DNA from: Basidiobolus meristosporus CBS 931.73
Taxonomy: Eukaryota; Basidiobolomycota; Basidiobolomycetes; Basidiobolales; Basidiobolaceae
Assembly (NCBI GenBank): GCA_002104905.1
Contig: MCFE01000868.1
Location: 1-29,352, forward strand
DNA: 29,352 bases
Direction: 5' to 3'
Part shown: in pieces, positions 1 to 7,851 of the stretch
Layout of the letters: every line of letters starts with the position of its first letter
Numbering within the stretch: the stretch's first letter is position 1
Position numbers and translations under genes: made by a program
Notes under the pieces: model-generated
What the model saw: the letters and a program-made list of their open reading frames with translations, nothing else
The model's database searches: none
What the model was told of the DNA's origin: nothing

Positions 1-32
1 TTGCGACAAAAACAAACAGCTAGCCTTTCAGA

Positions 33-350
33 GTGGTGGCTTGGATAAAGGTGACGAGAGGTGCTTATGTCCCCGAAACATATCAAGTAGCTGCTAAGCC
101 ACTGAGTGACGCCATACTCCAATCACTCCATTCAGTACTAATCAATCTTCTGGATGGCCTTTGTTGGGATACTCAGTCGATCCAAGACATCATTGAAGGT
201 AGCTACCTAGAGTTGAACACTTTAATGCGCCAGTTTGGAGGCCAGGATGGTAAAATACGAGGATCGATCAATAGAGCTCGGAATTTCCACATCAATAGTA
301 TTGAATCTCTGGGTCAAGGCTGTACAGCTAGGCATCATTTGGGGATCTAG
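33..350 (+). CDS. Possible terminal exon of an unrecognised gene entering from the left
   Basis: An open frame of about 105 codons ends in TAG at 348-350. It has no ATG near its beginning. It is preceded by a good 3' splice site, a pyrimidine-rich tract ending in CAG at 29-31, and it is open from that point. The composition is protein-like: helical leucine-rich text around residues 25-45, then a charged, Asn/Arg-containing stretch. I recognise no domain. If real it is the last exon of a plus-strand gene beginning left of the window and converging on the CorA gene. The opposite strand is also partly open here, so it may be chance. Confidence is low. Confidence 0.3.
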   Translation: MVAWIKVTRGAYVPETYQVAAKPLSDAILQSLHSVLINLLDGLCWDTQSIQDIIEGSYLELNTLMRQFGGQDGKIRGSINRARNFHINSIESLGQGCTARHHLGI

Positions 351-725
351 GAACACCAATAAAGCACATGAGACGATGTTTTGTGAAGTGCAGTCATAAT
401 ACTGGACATGCCTATACACTACATCAAGGCCTCGCTACCGTTCGTATGGGATGTTTATTATTCGTGACGAAATGTGTAAGTCTACATTTGGATGAGAATC
501 TCGTTTTATGATAAACTGAAATATGTGATGCATGAATAAAACTGAAATTAGAACTTTACGATACGATTATCTGGAACCTCAAAATCGCTCCCGGCTCGGC
601 GTATTAGATGGAGGAGCAAGCGGACTATGCACAACGGGATTAAAGCATACTTTGCTGGGTGGATATAGGTTGATCTTTCTAGTGGTAAAGGGGAAAAGCT
701 CGTTCGATGCCAGATGTAACGATGA
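351..725. other. Intergenic stretch, 3' flank of CorA gene
   Basis: No gene recognised. It holds the probable 3' UTR of the minus-strand CorA gene, including TTTATT on the plus strand (AATAAA on the minus strand) at 454-459, about 270 bp past that stop codon. The long plus-strand frame at 532-972 is mostly antisense to the CorA exon. Confidence 0.5.
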
Positions 726-2126
726 CTATATGATCTTTGCCCTCACGCAATACAGTACGCTGAGAGTAAAGAGAACAACCATGAAAATCACAATTCCAAA
801 AAACCAATACAGATTTGGATCATCTTGGCCAGGGACTCTAACGTTCATTCCCCAGAGACCTGTGATGATGTTCATGGGAACTAGAACTGAAGCGATCACG
901 GTCAACTTGGCAACCACATCATTCATTTCATTGCTCGTTTGCGTAATTTCGATCGAAATCTGGGCCAAATAATTGGAATGTGCTCGGGAAAGGATCTTTT
1001 CAAAATGGGCAGCACTTTGAACCATCGTCAAAATATGATCTATAATATACTGTTTAGCCTAAGTTCAGAATGGTTAATTCCCCAGCATGAACGTACCTTG
1101 AATATCTCCGAGATACAAGCCTATCTCGTGTCTTTCGTCCGGTTTCAAAGCGTCAATTCTCTTGACCACACCTTTGACTACATCAGCTTTGGGCTTCATA
1201 ATCCTCAACAGCCCCGATAAGGCTTTTCTAGCATTTCCGATTCTACGTAGCATATCGGCCTGCTCGGATTCTTTGAGTATGAAGACCAACTCGTCGATTG
1301 AGTCTGCCTCGAGCTCGAGGTTCTCTTCCAAAGGAATGAAATCATCTACAATGGAATCCATCAACGCGTAGTTTATCCAGTCGGGAGTCATAATAAGATA
1401 TTCTTTGAGCTGCTCATATCTGGACAGAACCTTCTCAGGGTGGTGGATCGGAAGATAATGGAACGAGAGTATACAGTTCTTCATGACGATGTTGTAGATA
1501 CTTAGAGAATTATCTACATAGGTGGAGTAATTGCCGGAGTCCTCGTCTGGATTGAAAGTTTGTATACTGACAAAGTAGTAGTTCCTGAATGATTCGCACT
1601 TCTCACGACTTTCGGCTCCTTGTATATCTTCTATAGTAAGGGGATGGATATGGAAGATTTTTCCAATCCACTTCAAATCATTATGACTAGGATTAAGAAA
1701 ATCTATCCAGTACATATTCAAATTCAACAGGTCTGCCAACGGCCTCTTTGCCGAGTCCAGCCCAGCTAGCGAAGTGACTTTGATACTCCCTGTATCAGGA
1801 GAAAAGAAGGTGATCTGGCTGTTAGGGGTATATTGCTCTTGCATAACAATGCTTTTTCTCCTTGTGCTGGTTTTGCGGCGATGTAGCTGATGTTGACCGA
1901 TCGACAAGTACTCTTCAAGTGCTTTGGAATCGAAACGATCATCTTCTTGTTGGACCATGTTTGGGAAGCAAACATCCTCTTCTGGGATGAATTCGTAAAT
2001 GGTAGGGACGCAAGATTCAGGAGTTCCACCTTCGTAAGAATGTCCCGGCTCTTCGGTCATGTATAACACAAGGTCAGGCTGGCTACCCAGAGTGGACGAA
2101 CTTTTGGACTTTTCGGGGTCATGCAT
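726..2126 (-). CDS. CorA-family magnesium transporter (Alr1/Mnr2 type), two exons
   Basis: Predicted Mg2+ (divalent cation) channel/transporter of the CorA family, acting in the plasma or vacuolar membrane. Exons are 2126-1097 and 1039-726, joined across a 57-bp intron (GTACGT...TATAG) that restores the family-typical D-H-I-L-T-M-V-Q sequence. The product is 447 aa. The N-terminal ~100 residues are acidic/serine-rich and variable, as in fungal Alr/Mnr2 proteins. A CorA cytoplasmic domain with long helices follows, then two C-terminal membrane spans. The signature G-M-N is at residues 407-409 within G-L-W-G-M-N-V, right after TM1, followed by the V-P-G-Q loop. TM2 ends in a short basic tail. 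I chose the ATG at 2126; the frame is open 13 codons upstream but only with non-ATG starts, and a TTTTAG just upstream of the ATG could be an acceptor for a 5' exon. Family certain, vacuole versus plasma membrane undecided. Confidence 0.93.
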
Positions 2127-2518
2127 GCTTTCTAAAATATTATACAACAGATAGACAAGAACCAAAGATTAAGGCTAGGGAGGATTCGCCAAGTATTATA
2201 ATTTCAAGAACCAAAGGTGACTAGGCGGATTCTCCCAAACCCTTCAAGTACTCGCAAAATTGACTGAGATCAGGTGTAACAAAATGTCGTATAATTTCAT
2301 AATTCAGCGTTCTTGGCCAATGATATGCTGGCTATTCAAACATTTTTACCTATCCACTGCCACATATAGAAATTTCGTCTTATGAGAAGCTTTTAATAAT
2401 TTGAAGTGCTGGGGTTGGTTCCAATTTCGTCCGCAAAGGATAAATGGATGCTCACTATATCACGTAGTCAATGAATAGCCCAGATCCTCAAAACTGAACA
2501 TCGCGCCTAGAAGGTACT
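2127..2518. other. Upstream region of CorA gene, no gene seen
   Basis: AT-rich DNA upstream of the minus-strand CorA start. I see no convincing coding frame or strong TATA element for that gene. Confidence 0.4.
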
Positions 2519-2526
2519 TATATAAG
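2519..2526 (+). promoter_or_regulatory. TATA-like box TATATAAG
   Basis: A well-formed TATATAAG lies 33 bp before an ATG that opens a 47-codon frame (2560-2703). The short TATA-to-ATG distance would leave a leader of only a few nucleotides. The element could instead be chance in AT-rich DNA. Confidence 0.3.
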
Positions 2527-2559
2527 GGATATATCTGGTTGAAAACAACACAAATCAAG

Positions 2560-2703
2560 ATGAACAATATATTTACATTTTATGGTGAACATCCCCTTCA
2601 TATGCGTGACTTCCAAGTGTCACATCGAACTGAAGGCATTTTCGATGGGGTTTACTTAGCCACGATTGTATATCTAGTGGCCAACGTCCCTAGCCTGAAA
2701 TAG
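2560..2703 (+). CDS. Candidate small ORF, 47 aa, unrecognised
   Basis: ATG at 2560 in an A-rich leader context (AAATCAAG before the ATG), stop TAG at 2701-2703. The 47-residue product has a hydrophilic first half with several His and Arg residues and a more hydrophobic C-terminal third. A TATATAAG box lies just upstream. I recognise no family. A frame of this length is easily random, so the promoter-plus-start arrangement is the only support. It could also be a first exon: a GTATAT near 2667 could serve as a donor, but I could not place a partner acceptor. Confidence 0.22.
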   Translation: MNNIFTFYGEHPLHMRDFQVSHRTEGIFDGVYLATIVYLVANVPSLK

Positions 2704-3284
2704 AAGAATTCCAACCATTGGTAACTCGATTTTTGGCATATTCGATGGGCAACAATTCTTCCAAGCATCTTATCCTTAATAAGAAACTTGGGCTAACAAG
2801 GAGACAAAGGAAATATCGAAGTTCCTGATTTCCAACATCCCATATGATTCACTTTGGTTTATTGGACAAATAACCTAAGCACTCAAATTGCCCCAACCTT
2901 ATATTATGTGACGGCTTCGTGATTAACTTTAACCTCGTTAGAATTTTGGGAAATTGGATGGACTTATTGATACTCCTTGACATAAATGGAGTGAAGGCCT
3001 AAAACAGTAGGCTGGAGAAAATCTATATTGGAACACCACTATTATACATAGATTAATCTACCGATGGGGGCATAGTGATATTGATTTGGTTAAGCTGCTT
3101 AAAAAGTGTTGAAGTTAACGCACAAGGGTTAGATCGTAACCAAAAGCCAACAAAATATCACATAGCAATAAACCATACCACTTCAAACAAATATTAAGCA
3201 CTTTACCTTTGGATACTTAAAACGTATGCTGTCAGATTAGGTGATGTTGTATGTGGGTCAAATTACTTGATGAGATGAAAATGA
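2704..3284. other. Intergenic stretch, no gene recognised
   Basis: AT-rich sequence with no frame that I can support. The motif GGCATWTTCGATGGG occurs at 2635-2649 and again at 2735-2749, exactly 100 bp apart, the first copy inside the small ORF. Confidence 0.4.
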
Positions 3285-3290
3285 TTTATT
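3285..3290 (-). terminator. Probable polyadenylation signal of SET gene
   Basis: TTTATT on the plus strand (AATAAA on the minus strand), 43 bp beyond the stop codon of the minus-strand SET-domain gene. Confidence 0.5.
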
Positions 3291-3332
3291 TGAATTGAAT
3301 GCCGAGGATACCATTTCTGATGCAGTGTGGTT

Positions 3333-3868
3333 TTAGTTGCTCTTTGACTGAGCATATTGCTTTCGAATGTGCTCATTGATGAAGTATCTGGAGAGCGTTT
3401 CTTCGGAAAGATATTTTGCACCCTTGATCTCGCCAATGCATTGGCTCGAGTTGCAAATGCAGCTGAATTGCTCGACCATGTCCCATTCACTGGATGGATA
3501 GAAGAAAGTGAGCTCGTCACCTTCCTGGATGTCCTTGACCGCAACAGTAAGCATACGGGCGGTATCGAAATTGAGACTTGGATCACAGCTGTGGTTACAG
3601 TAAACCAAGTCATTAGTTAATTCGATGTGTTGGTCCTGGCCTACTTGAACTGTATGGTAGAAAACACCAGCGATGGGCTTTCCCTCCAAGGGATGCACAA
3701 CACTTCCCTTCTTGAAATCACGGGTAGCTACAAGCTTGAGGGAGCGAGCAATATCCTTACCGCTGGGAACAATCTTATATGGTACTAGCATAGTCAAGCG
3801 GAGTGTTAGTCGATGTATGGAGAAGCAGACTTCTGTTTGATATGCTTACGTTGGGTATCGGCCATCAT
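3333..3868 (-). CDS. Small SET-domain protein, two exons with a 19-nt first exon
   Basis: Probable SET-fold protein methyltransferase, or a minimal SET/post-SET protein of the kind common in fungi. Exon 1 (3868-3850) encodes M-M-A-D-T-Q and ends ...CAAC|GTAAGC. The 65-bp intron contains GACTAAC and ends GCTAG; exon 2 (3784-3333) continues in phase. The product is 156 aa. The SET hallmark N-H-S-C is at residues 70-73, the E-L-T-F-F-Y-P strand at 97-103, and a post-SET-like C-x-C-x4-C (C115, C117, C122) near the C-terminus, which could bind zinc with a further Cys. The N-terminal part of a full SET domain is short, and no pre-SET is present. An exon-2-only reading from ATG 3791 would start inside the intron; the spliced start is better supported. 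Substrate unknown. A CACGTG palindrome lies 87 bp upstream. Confidence 0.85.
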
Positions 3869-3954
3869 GAGAGTGTAATAGAGCGTCTGTGTCAAGCTTT
3901 CACGCTGACTTCCTACGAAAGGTCGCCTTTATTCATATTTTCTTTTGAATATCA

Positions 3955-3964
3955 CTCACGTGAG
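3955..3964. promoter_or_regulatory. E-box palindrome CTCACGTGAG upstream of SET gene
   Basis: A perfect 10-bp palindrome centred on CACGTG, 87 bp upstream of the predicted SET-gene ATG. bHLH factors of the Cbf1/USF type bind CACGTG in fungi; that it acts on this promoter is inference. Confidence 0.4.
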
Positions 3965-5062
3965 AGTCGGTGTCAAGGAAGATTCAACCAAGTTTGCACT
4001 CGATCTCTGGTCTGTTGATTGATTCAAAAAAGACGTCACATCTCTATTCCAAAGGTGTTAGCGAAATTGCCGAAAACTCACTTGAATGTGAGAAATTCGG
4101 GTTGAATTCCTTCAACAAGAATCTCCATATTTGGGTAGTGGATGGTACCTGGCAATGGTGATTGCGTAATTTGAGAAATAAATGTCGTTCGTGTATTGCG
4201 CAGCGGTGTACCCTGACAACCAGTTATAGTGGACCCTGTGGTTTATGATTTGATAATTAGATGCATTTCAGAGCGAAATGGCGGATAAATCAATGGTCAT
4301 TCAGGAAATCACACTGATTGAGAGCCGAAGAGGAAGAAAGCTGGACAGAGTGCCAAGAATCCTGATTTATTCCAGTCGAACGTAGATTATCATATGCTTG
4401 CTTTTGGTATCCGTTCCCGGATTATCAGCCATTATGCATTGGCTCCTAATCTCCTCCTTCGTGTCCGAATTCTACTGCTTGTGCTTCATCATATTACGTT
4501 TTTGTAATAGGTTGACAAGTAGCCCTTCGAGGTGAAACTAGGATCTGTAATGATGCTTGCACCAAGCATAGGCATGTCTATTAAGGAAGCCCCATTCCTT
4601 GTTTAGGCTCGGCTTCAGGAAGAGGTACTGTGGGGTATGAATTCTAGTGTGCAGGAATAACATGTTCGAGGAACAAGGATCCTCTCTCAAATGCCGGGAT
4701 TGAAGCAACGTGAATCAACAGGGTTTCGTATGGCCCATTGTATACAATCTAATATCTAGTTTCAGGTAGCTACCATTGCTTTTTTTGGAATGTTGAAAAC
4801 GTGGAAAGCCAGGGTGAAGTATACAAAACCAAGGAAAGTTTCTCAAACATAAGATGGCCTCGTGGCGAAAAGTGTGGAGCATCCATGTATGGAGGGCTTA
4901 AATGAAGCAAAAATGCAGCGGCCATAATTTTCAGTGGCCATATGCATCTTCAGACAGCTCACAGCATTCTACCCATCCAAGCGATGGTTTCAGATAGAGT
5001 CAGTCTTTAGGAGCATGCAACAGAGTGCTTTATTCAATGCATTGCGACATCAGGTCAGAGGC
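3965..5062. other. Intergenic stretch between SET and SCAMP genes
   Basis: No gene recognised. One plus-strand frame at about 4321-4510 is open for about 60 codons, starting Glu/Lys/Arg-rich and ending leucine-rich, but lacks convincing start or splice signals. Both flanking genes point away from this region, so it should hold two divergent promoters. Confidence 0.4.
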
Positions 5063-5074
5063 TTTAAATATATA
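5063..5074 (+). promoter_or_regulatory. TATA element of SCAMP gene
   Basis: TTTAAATATATA followed by a C-rich stretch, about 95 bp upstream of the SCAMP ATG. A short inverted repeat, CTTCTTTGTAAAGAAG, lies at 5102-5117 in the presumed leader. Confidence 0.5.
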
Positions 5075-5169
5075 CCCCTCGCATCCATGTTGTCTGCCTG
5101 ACTTCTTTGTAAAGAAGCCTATCGTCTCATTTAGTTGTCGGCAAACCATAGCAGAATTTCTACGGAAAA

Positions 5170-6140
5170 ATGCCTTCCTTAACAACCGGTAACCTTCCCA
5201 GGGTCCCGCCTAATCCTTTTGAAGATCCTGCGAATGAGGTTACAATGGCGATGGAATCCGATGTTACCTTAGACATTGATGAACATAGTGAATCAGCGGC
5301 CATCCTCTCTATCCCAAGTGCCGAACCCCATACTGCCTTCAATACCAACAATGCCTACTCTAACTCCTATCCAGCCCATGACGAGCTTGCTCTCCGGGAG
5401 GAGAGACTTCTTCGGAAGGAGATGGAGCTAGAGGAGCGTGAAAGGGAGTTGGCTCTGCAAACCAAACGCTTGAAGAATCAAGGACCTAAGCCCTACAATT
5501 TCCCTCCGTTGTGGCCAGTGATGTATCACAATATTGACGAGGAGATCACGGATTCAAATAGAGTGCTGGTGCGAAACATATTTCGCTCGTGGCTTTTCAC
5601 ACTGGGTACGTTGCTGTTGAACTCAACCAGTTGCTTCCTGATTTTGATCGCACATGCTGTCGGTGTTAACACTGGGGCCACCGACTTCGGAGTCGGACTT
5701 GTCTACACTATATTCGTGGGAATGGCATCGTTCTTCCTCTGGTATAGGCCCGTTTACAATGCATTCATGAAGGAGAAAGCCCTTTACTACTGTATGTACA
5801 TCCGGCTAGATTATGATTCTATCTGACATCATCACTAATCGACCGAGCACTAGATCTCTTCTTCGTTTTCAACGGGTTTCATATAGGGTTTCAGTTCTAC
5901 ATGTTGGCGGGTATCCCAGGATCAGGTTCCGGCGGATTGATCAACATGATATCTATGATATCAGATGGTAAAATCCTTGCTGGGGTGTTTTGTATCATCA
6001 CCTCGGCCCTATGGGCATGTGGGGGTACCTTATCGTTGTTTTTGTACAACAAAGTCTACTCGCACTACAAGCTTCAAGGGCACACGTTCAATGAGGCCAA
6101 GAGCCATGCTGTGCGTAAAATTGTTTCCACTAGCGGCTAG
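5170..6140 (+). CDS. Secretory carrier-associated membrane protein (SCAMP), two exons
   Basis: SCAMPs are four-span proteins of Golgi, endosome and secretory vesicles with roles in membrane recycling and exocytosis. Exons are 5170-5791 and 5854-6140, separated by a 62-bp intron (GTATGT, branch CACTAAT, CACTAG). Splicing joins ...ALYY to LFFVFNGFHIGFQ in frame. The product is 302 aa, normal for the family. An N-P-F motif near residue 15 (in P-P-N-P-F-E-D-P) would bind EH-domain endocytic adaptors. A Glu/Arg-rich coiled coil spans about residues 74-105, then the conserved pre-TM segment (N-F-P-P-L-W-P), four hydrophobic spans at about 140-160, 168-190, 206-228 and 245-270, and a short basic tail. 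SCAMPs are absent from ascomycete yeasts, so this supports an early-diverging fungus. Confidence 0.95.
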
Positions 6141-6244
6141 TTTTTTCCCTAGCGTCTCGCAGCTTAACCTCTAAACTTCTTGTAGATTAATTTTCTGGGC
6201 CAGATATGTACACGCGTTTCTCTGGCATATTTAATGATATGTAG

Positions 6245-6250
6245 AATAAA
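6245..6250 (+). terminator. Probable polyadenylation signal of SCAMP gene
   Basis: AATAAA, 105 bp after the SCAMP stop codon. Confidence 0.5.
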
Positions 6251-7119
6251 ACCGATGATTTGGATTGATATTGCACGTCAAGTTGAGGATGGATCTTATT
6301 CGGATAGCAGGTACCTCTAACTAGTCAAGGAAGCCAGCGTGTTTGGACAATCGAGATTCCGTTTTGATGCATTTTTGATTGGGTCGGAACTAGAAACATG
6401 GGTATAATTTTGATTGGCGCTCACGCCTTGAGTGGCTGCATCCTGCTATAGAAACATAGAAATGTGCATGCTGCGTTTGTTACACGAACTGCGCATAACT
6501 CAACAAGTGGAAAGGGACCGTAAACAAAAAACCACCAAGGCTGCACGTAGATCCGTCGCTGCTGTTGGAGACGTTAGGTGGCCTTACCACCGCCAAACCC
6601 ATCTCCTTCGGATGCCAAAGTCGGTCGTTGGCTACCGAAGCCCTTCAAAAAGCATCCGAGTTTGACACCCATCAATGCACAGGTATCATCCAACACAGAG
6701 ACCTACAATTGGCCCGTAGACCTTGCGGGGCGCTCTTTATTATGGTGAATAGATACTAGAACTCACGAGTGGAGTAGAAACGAAAAATAGCTCCCCCCGA
6801 GAAAAAATGGCTGTGTTTACATGCTCGAATGCTGTTGAGATGAATATGCATTGCACAGTCGTGAGAATTGGTATAAGGATGAACCAAAATGTACAGGTCT
6901 AATTGAACAAAAGTACAACCATCAATCTTTGATATCTAATGGGTAGATTCTTATTGAATTGATGGGGCCATTCAGGAAATAAAGGTACATCGTAATTACT
7001 ATCTCCTACCATTCAGAGACCCGTTGGACCTGCTAGGTGCAAAAGTATTGACGTTAATATCAAATGGGATCTGAGGCTTTGGCTGCATATGCTTGTAATA
7101 TTCAATGAGGTTGGTATAC
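6251..7119. other. Intergenic stretch with a GC-richer patch, no gene assigned
   Basis: The 6540-6670 part is GC-richer than its surroundings and is partly open on both strands. On the minus strand an ATG at 6672 opens a 33-codon Gly-rich frame containing a good donor-like GTAAGG near its end; on the plus strand two overlapping frames of 64-77 codons exist. None matches a family I know. The 6999-7190 part is discussed with the BED-finger gene. Confidence 0.35.
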
Positions 7120-7851
7120 CTACTTTGCCGGGGTGTCTCTGCAAAGCCACAAATCTTGCTCAGCAAATATCGTAACCAATTCCTTCCGTGAGGGTGGTGT
7201 GTAGTCGGGCCGCAATGTGTGCAACAGATCCATAAATGAGGGGTTTTCTATCACCGAGAAAGGGATTCCCGTGACGTAGAATGTACGTGCAAGTGTGGCA
7301 TCGATGAACTCCTTCTCGTCCTGCTCCTGGGTAAGACTTACCTCATTCATCGAATTTTCGCGTACTTGGTTATGGATTTGACTATGCATATTGACTGGTA
7401 TATTATTGTTGTTGTTGGAGGCCGGCGTCTGCATACTTTGGATATTGACTTGTTTTGACTCGGAAGCCATGGCGTGTAAGGTAGACATAGGTGCAGTGGA
7501 TGGTGTAGCCATGGGGGTGGGTGCAGGGGTCATAGTGGTGTTGACTGGAGGCATTGGTGGAATCTGTTGTAAGATAGGTGTATGTGTGTGGGAGCCAGAA
7601 TTGGCCAGTTGCAGAACTGACTCGAGGCACGGCTTCTTGTTTGGCGTTGAATAATCCTCCTGAGCAAGTAGAGATTCCCGAACCTCTATAGGACAACCAG
7701 AGCAACGACTAAGCAAATGTTTAGTCATACGTGCTGGCTGGCCATTAAACTCGTGTGGGCAGTATCTACATTTCGCTCGGTGTTGCGAGCCCTTAGTTTT
7801 GGGCTCAAGCCGATCGAAGTATTGCCAAACTGATTTACACTTATTTGTCAT
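7120..7851 (-). CDS. BED zinc-finger protein with truncated hAT-transposase-like segment
   Basis: Predicted DNA-binding protein of 243 aa derived from, or related to, hAT transposases. The ATG at 7851 follows a pyrimidine-rich leader; earlier in-frame starts are non-ATG. The BED finger is at residues 5-50: aromatic W9/F12, then C28-x2-C31, H45 and C50. A low-complexity linker (about 75-170) is rich in Pro, Thr, Met, Gln and Asn, including an Asn run encoded by GTT/ATT repeats on the plus strand. Residues about 180-225 (A-R-T-F-Y-V-T-G-I-P-F-S...L-R-P-D-Y-T-P-P-S-R) match the segment that follows the BED region in many hAT transposases (DUF659-like). The RNase H-like core and C-terminal dimerisation domain are absent. 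It may be a domesticated DNA-binding protein or a decaying element. No terminal inverted repeats were identified. Confidence 0.8.
   Translation of the reverse strand: MTNKCKSVWQYFDRLEPKTKGSQHRAKCRYCPHEFNGQPARMTKHLLSRCSGCPIEVRESLLAQEDYSTPNKKPCLESVLQLANSGSHTHTPILQQIPPMPPVNTTMTPAPTPMATPSTAPMSTLHAMASESKQVNIQSMQTPASNNNNNIPVNMHSQIHNQVRENSMNEVSLTQEQDEKEFIDATLARTFYVTGIPFSVIENPSFMDLLHTLRPDYTPPSRKELVTIFAEQDLWLCRDTPAK

Noticed and set aside
222-419. Minus-strand frame resembling the end of an AAA ATPase module (R-F followed by I-P and a helix)
   Set aside because: The likeness is short, the frame ends in a stop with no usable donor before it, and no Walker motifs lie upstream. The opposite strand is also open.
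532-972. 146-codon plus-strand frame
   Set aside because: It lies largely antisense to the second CorA exon, whose family assignment is certain.
5102-5117. Inverted repeat CTTCTTTGTAAAGAAG as a possible operator
   Set aside because: It lies in the presumed leader of the SCAMP gene, is short and imperfect in the centre, and has no second copy.
7402-7420. GTT repeat as a microsatellite of interest
   Set aside because: It simply encodes the Asn run in the low-complexity linker of the BED-finger protein.
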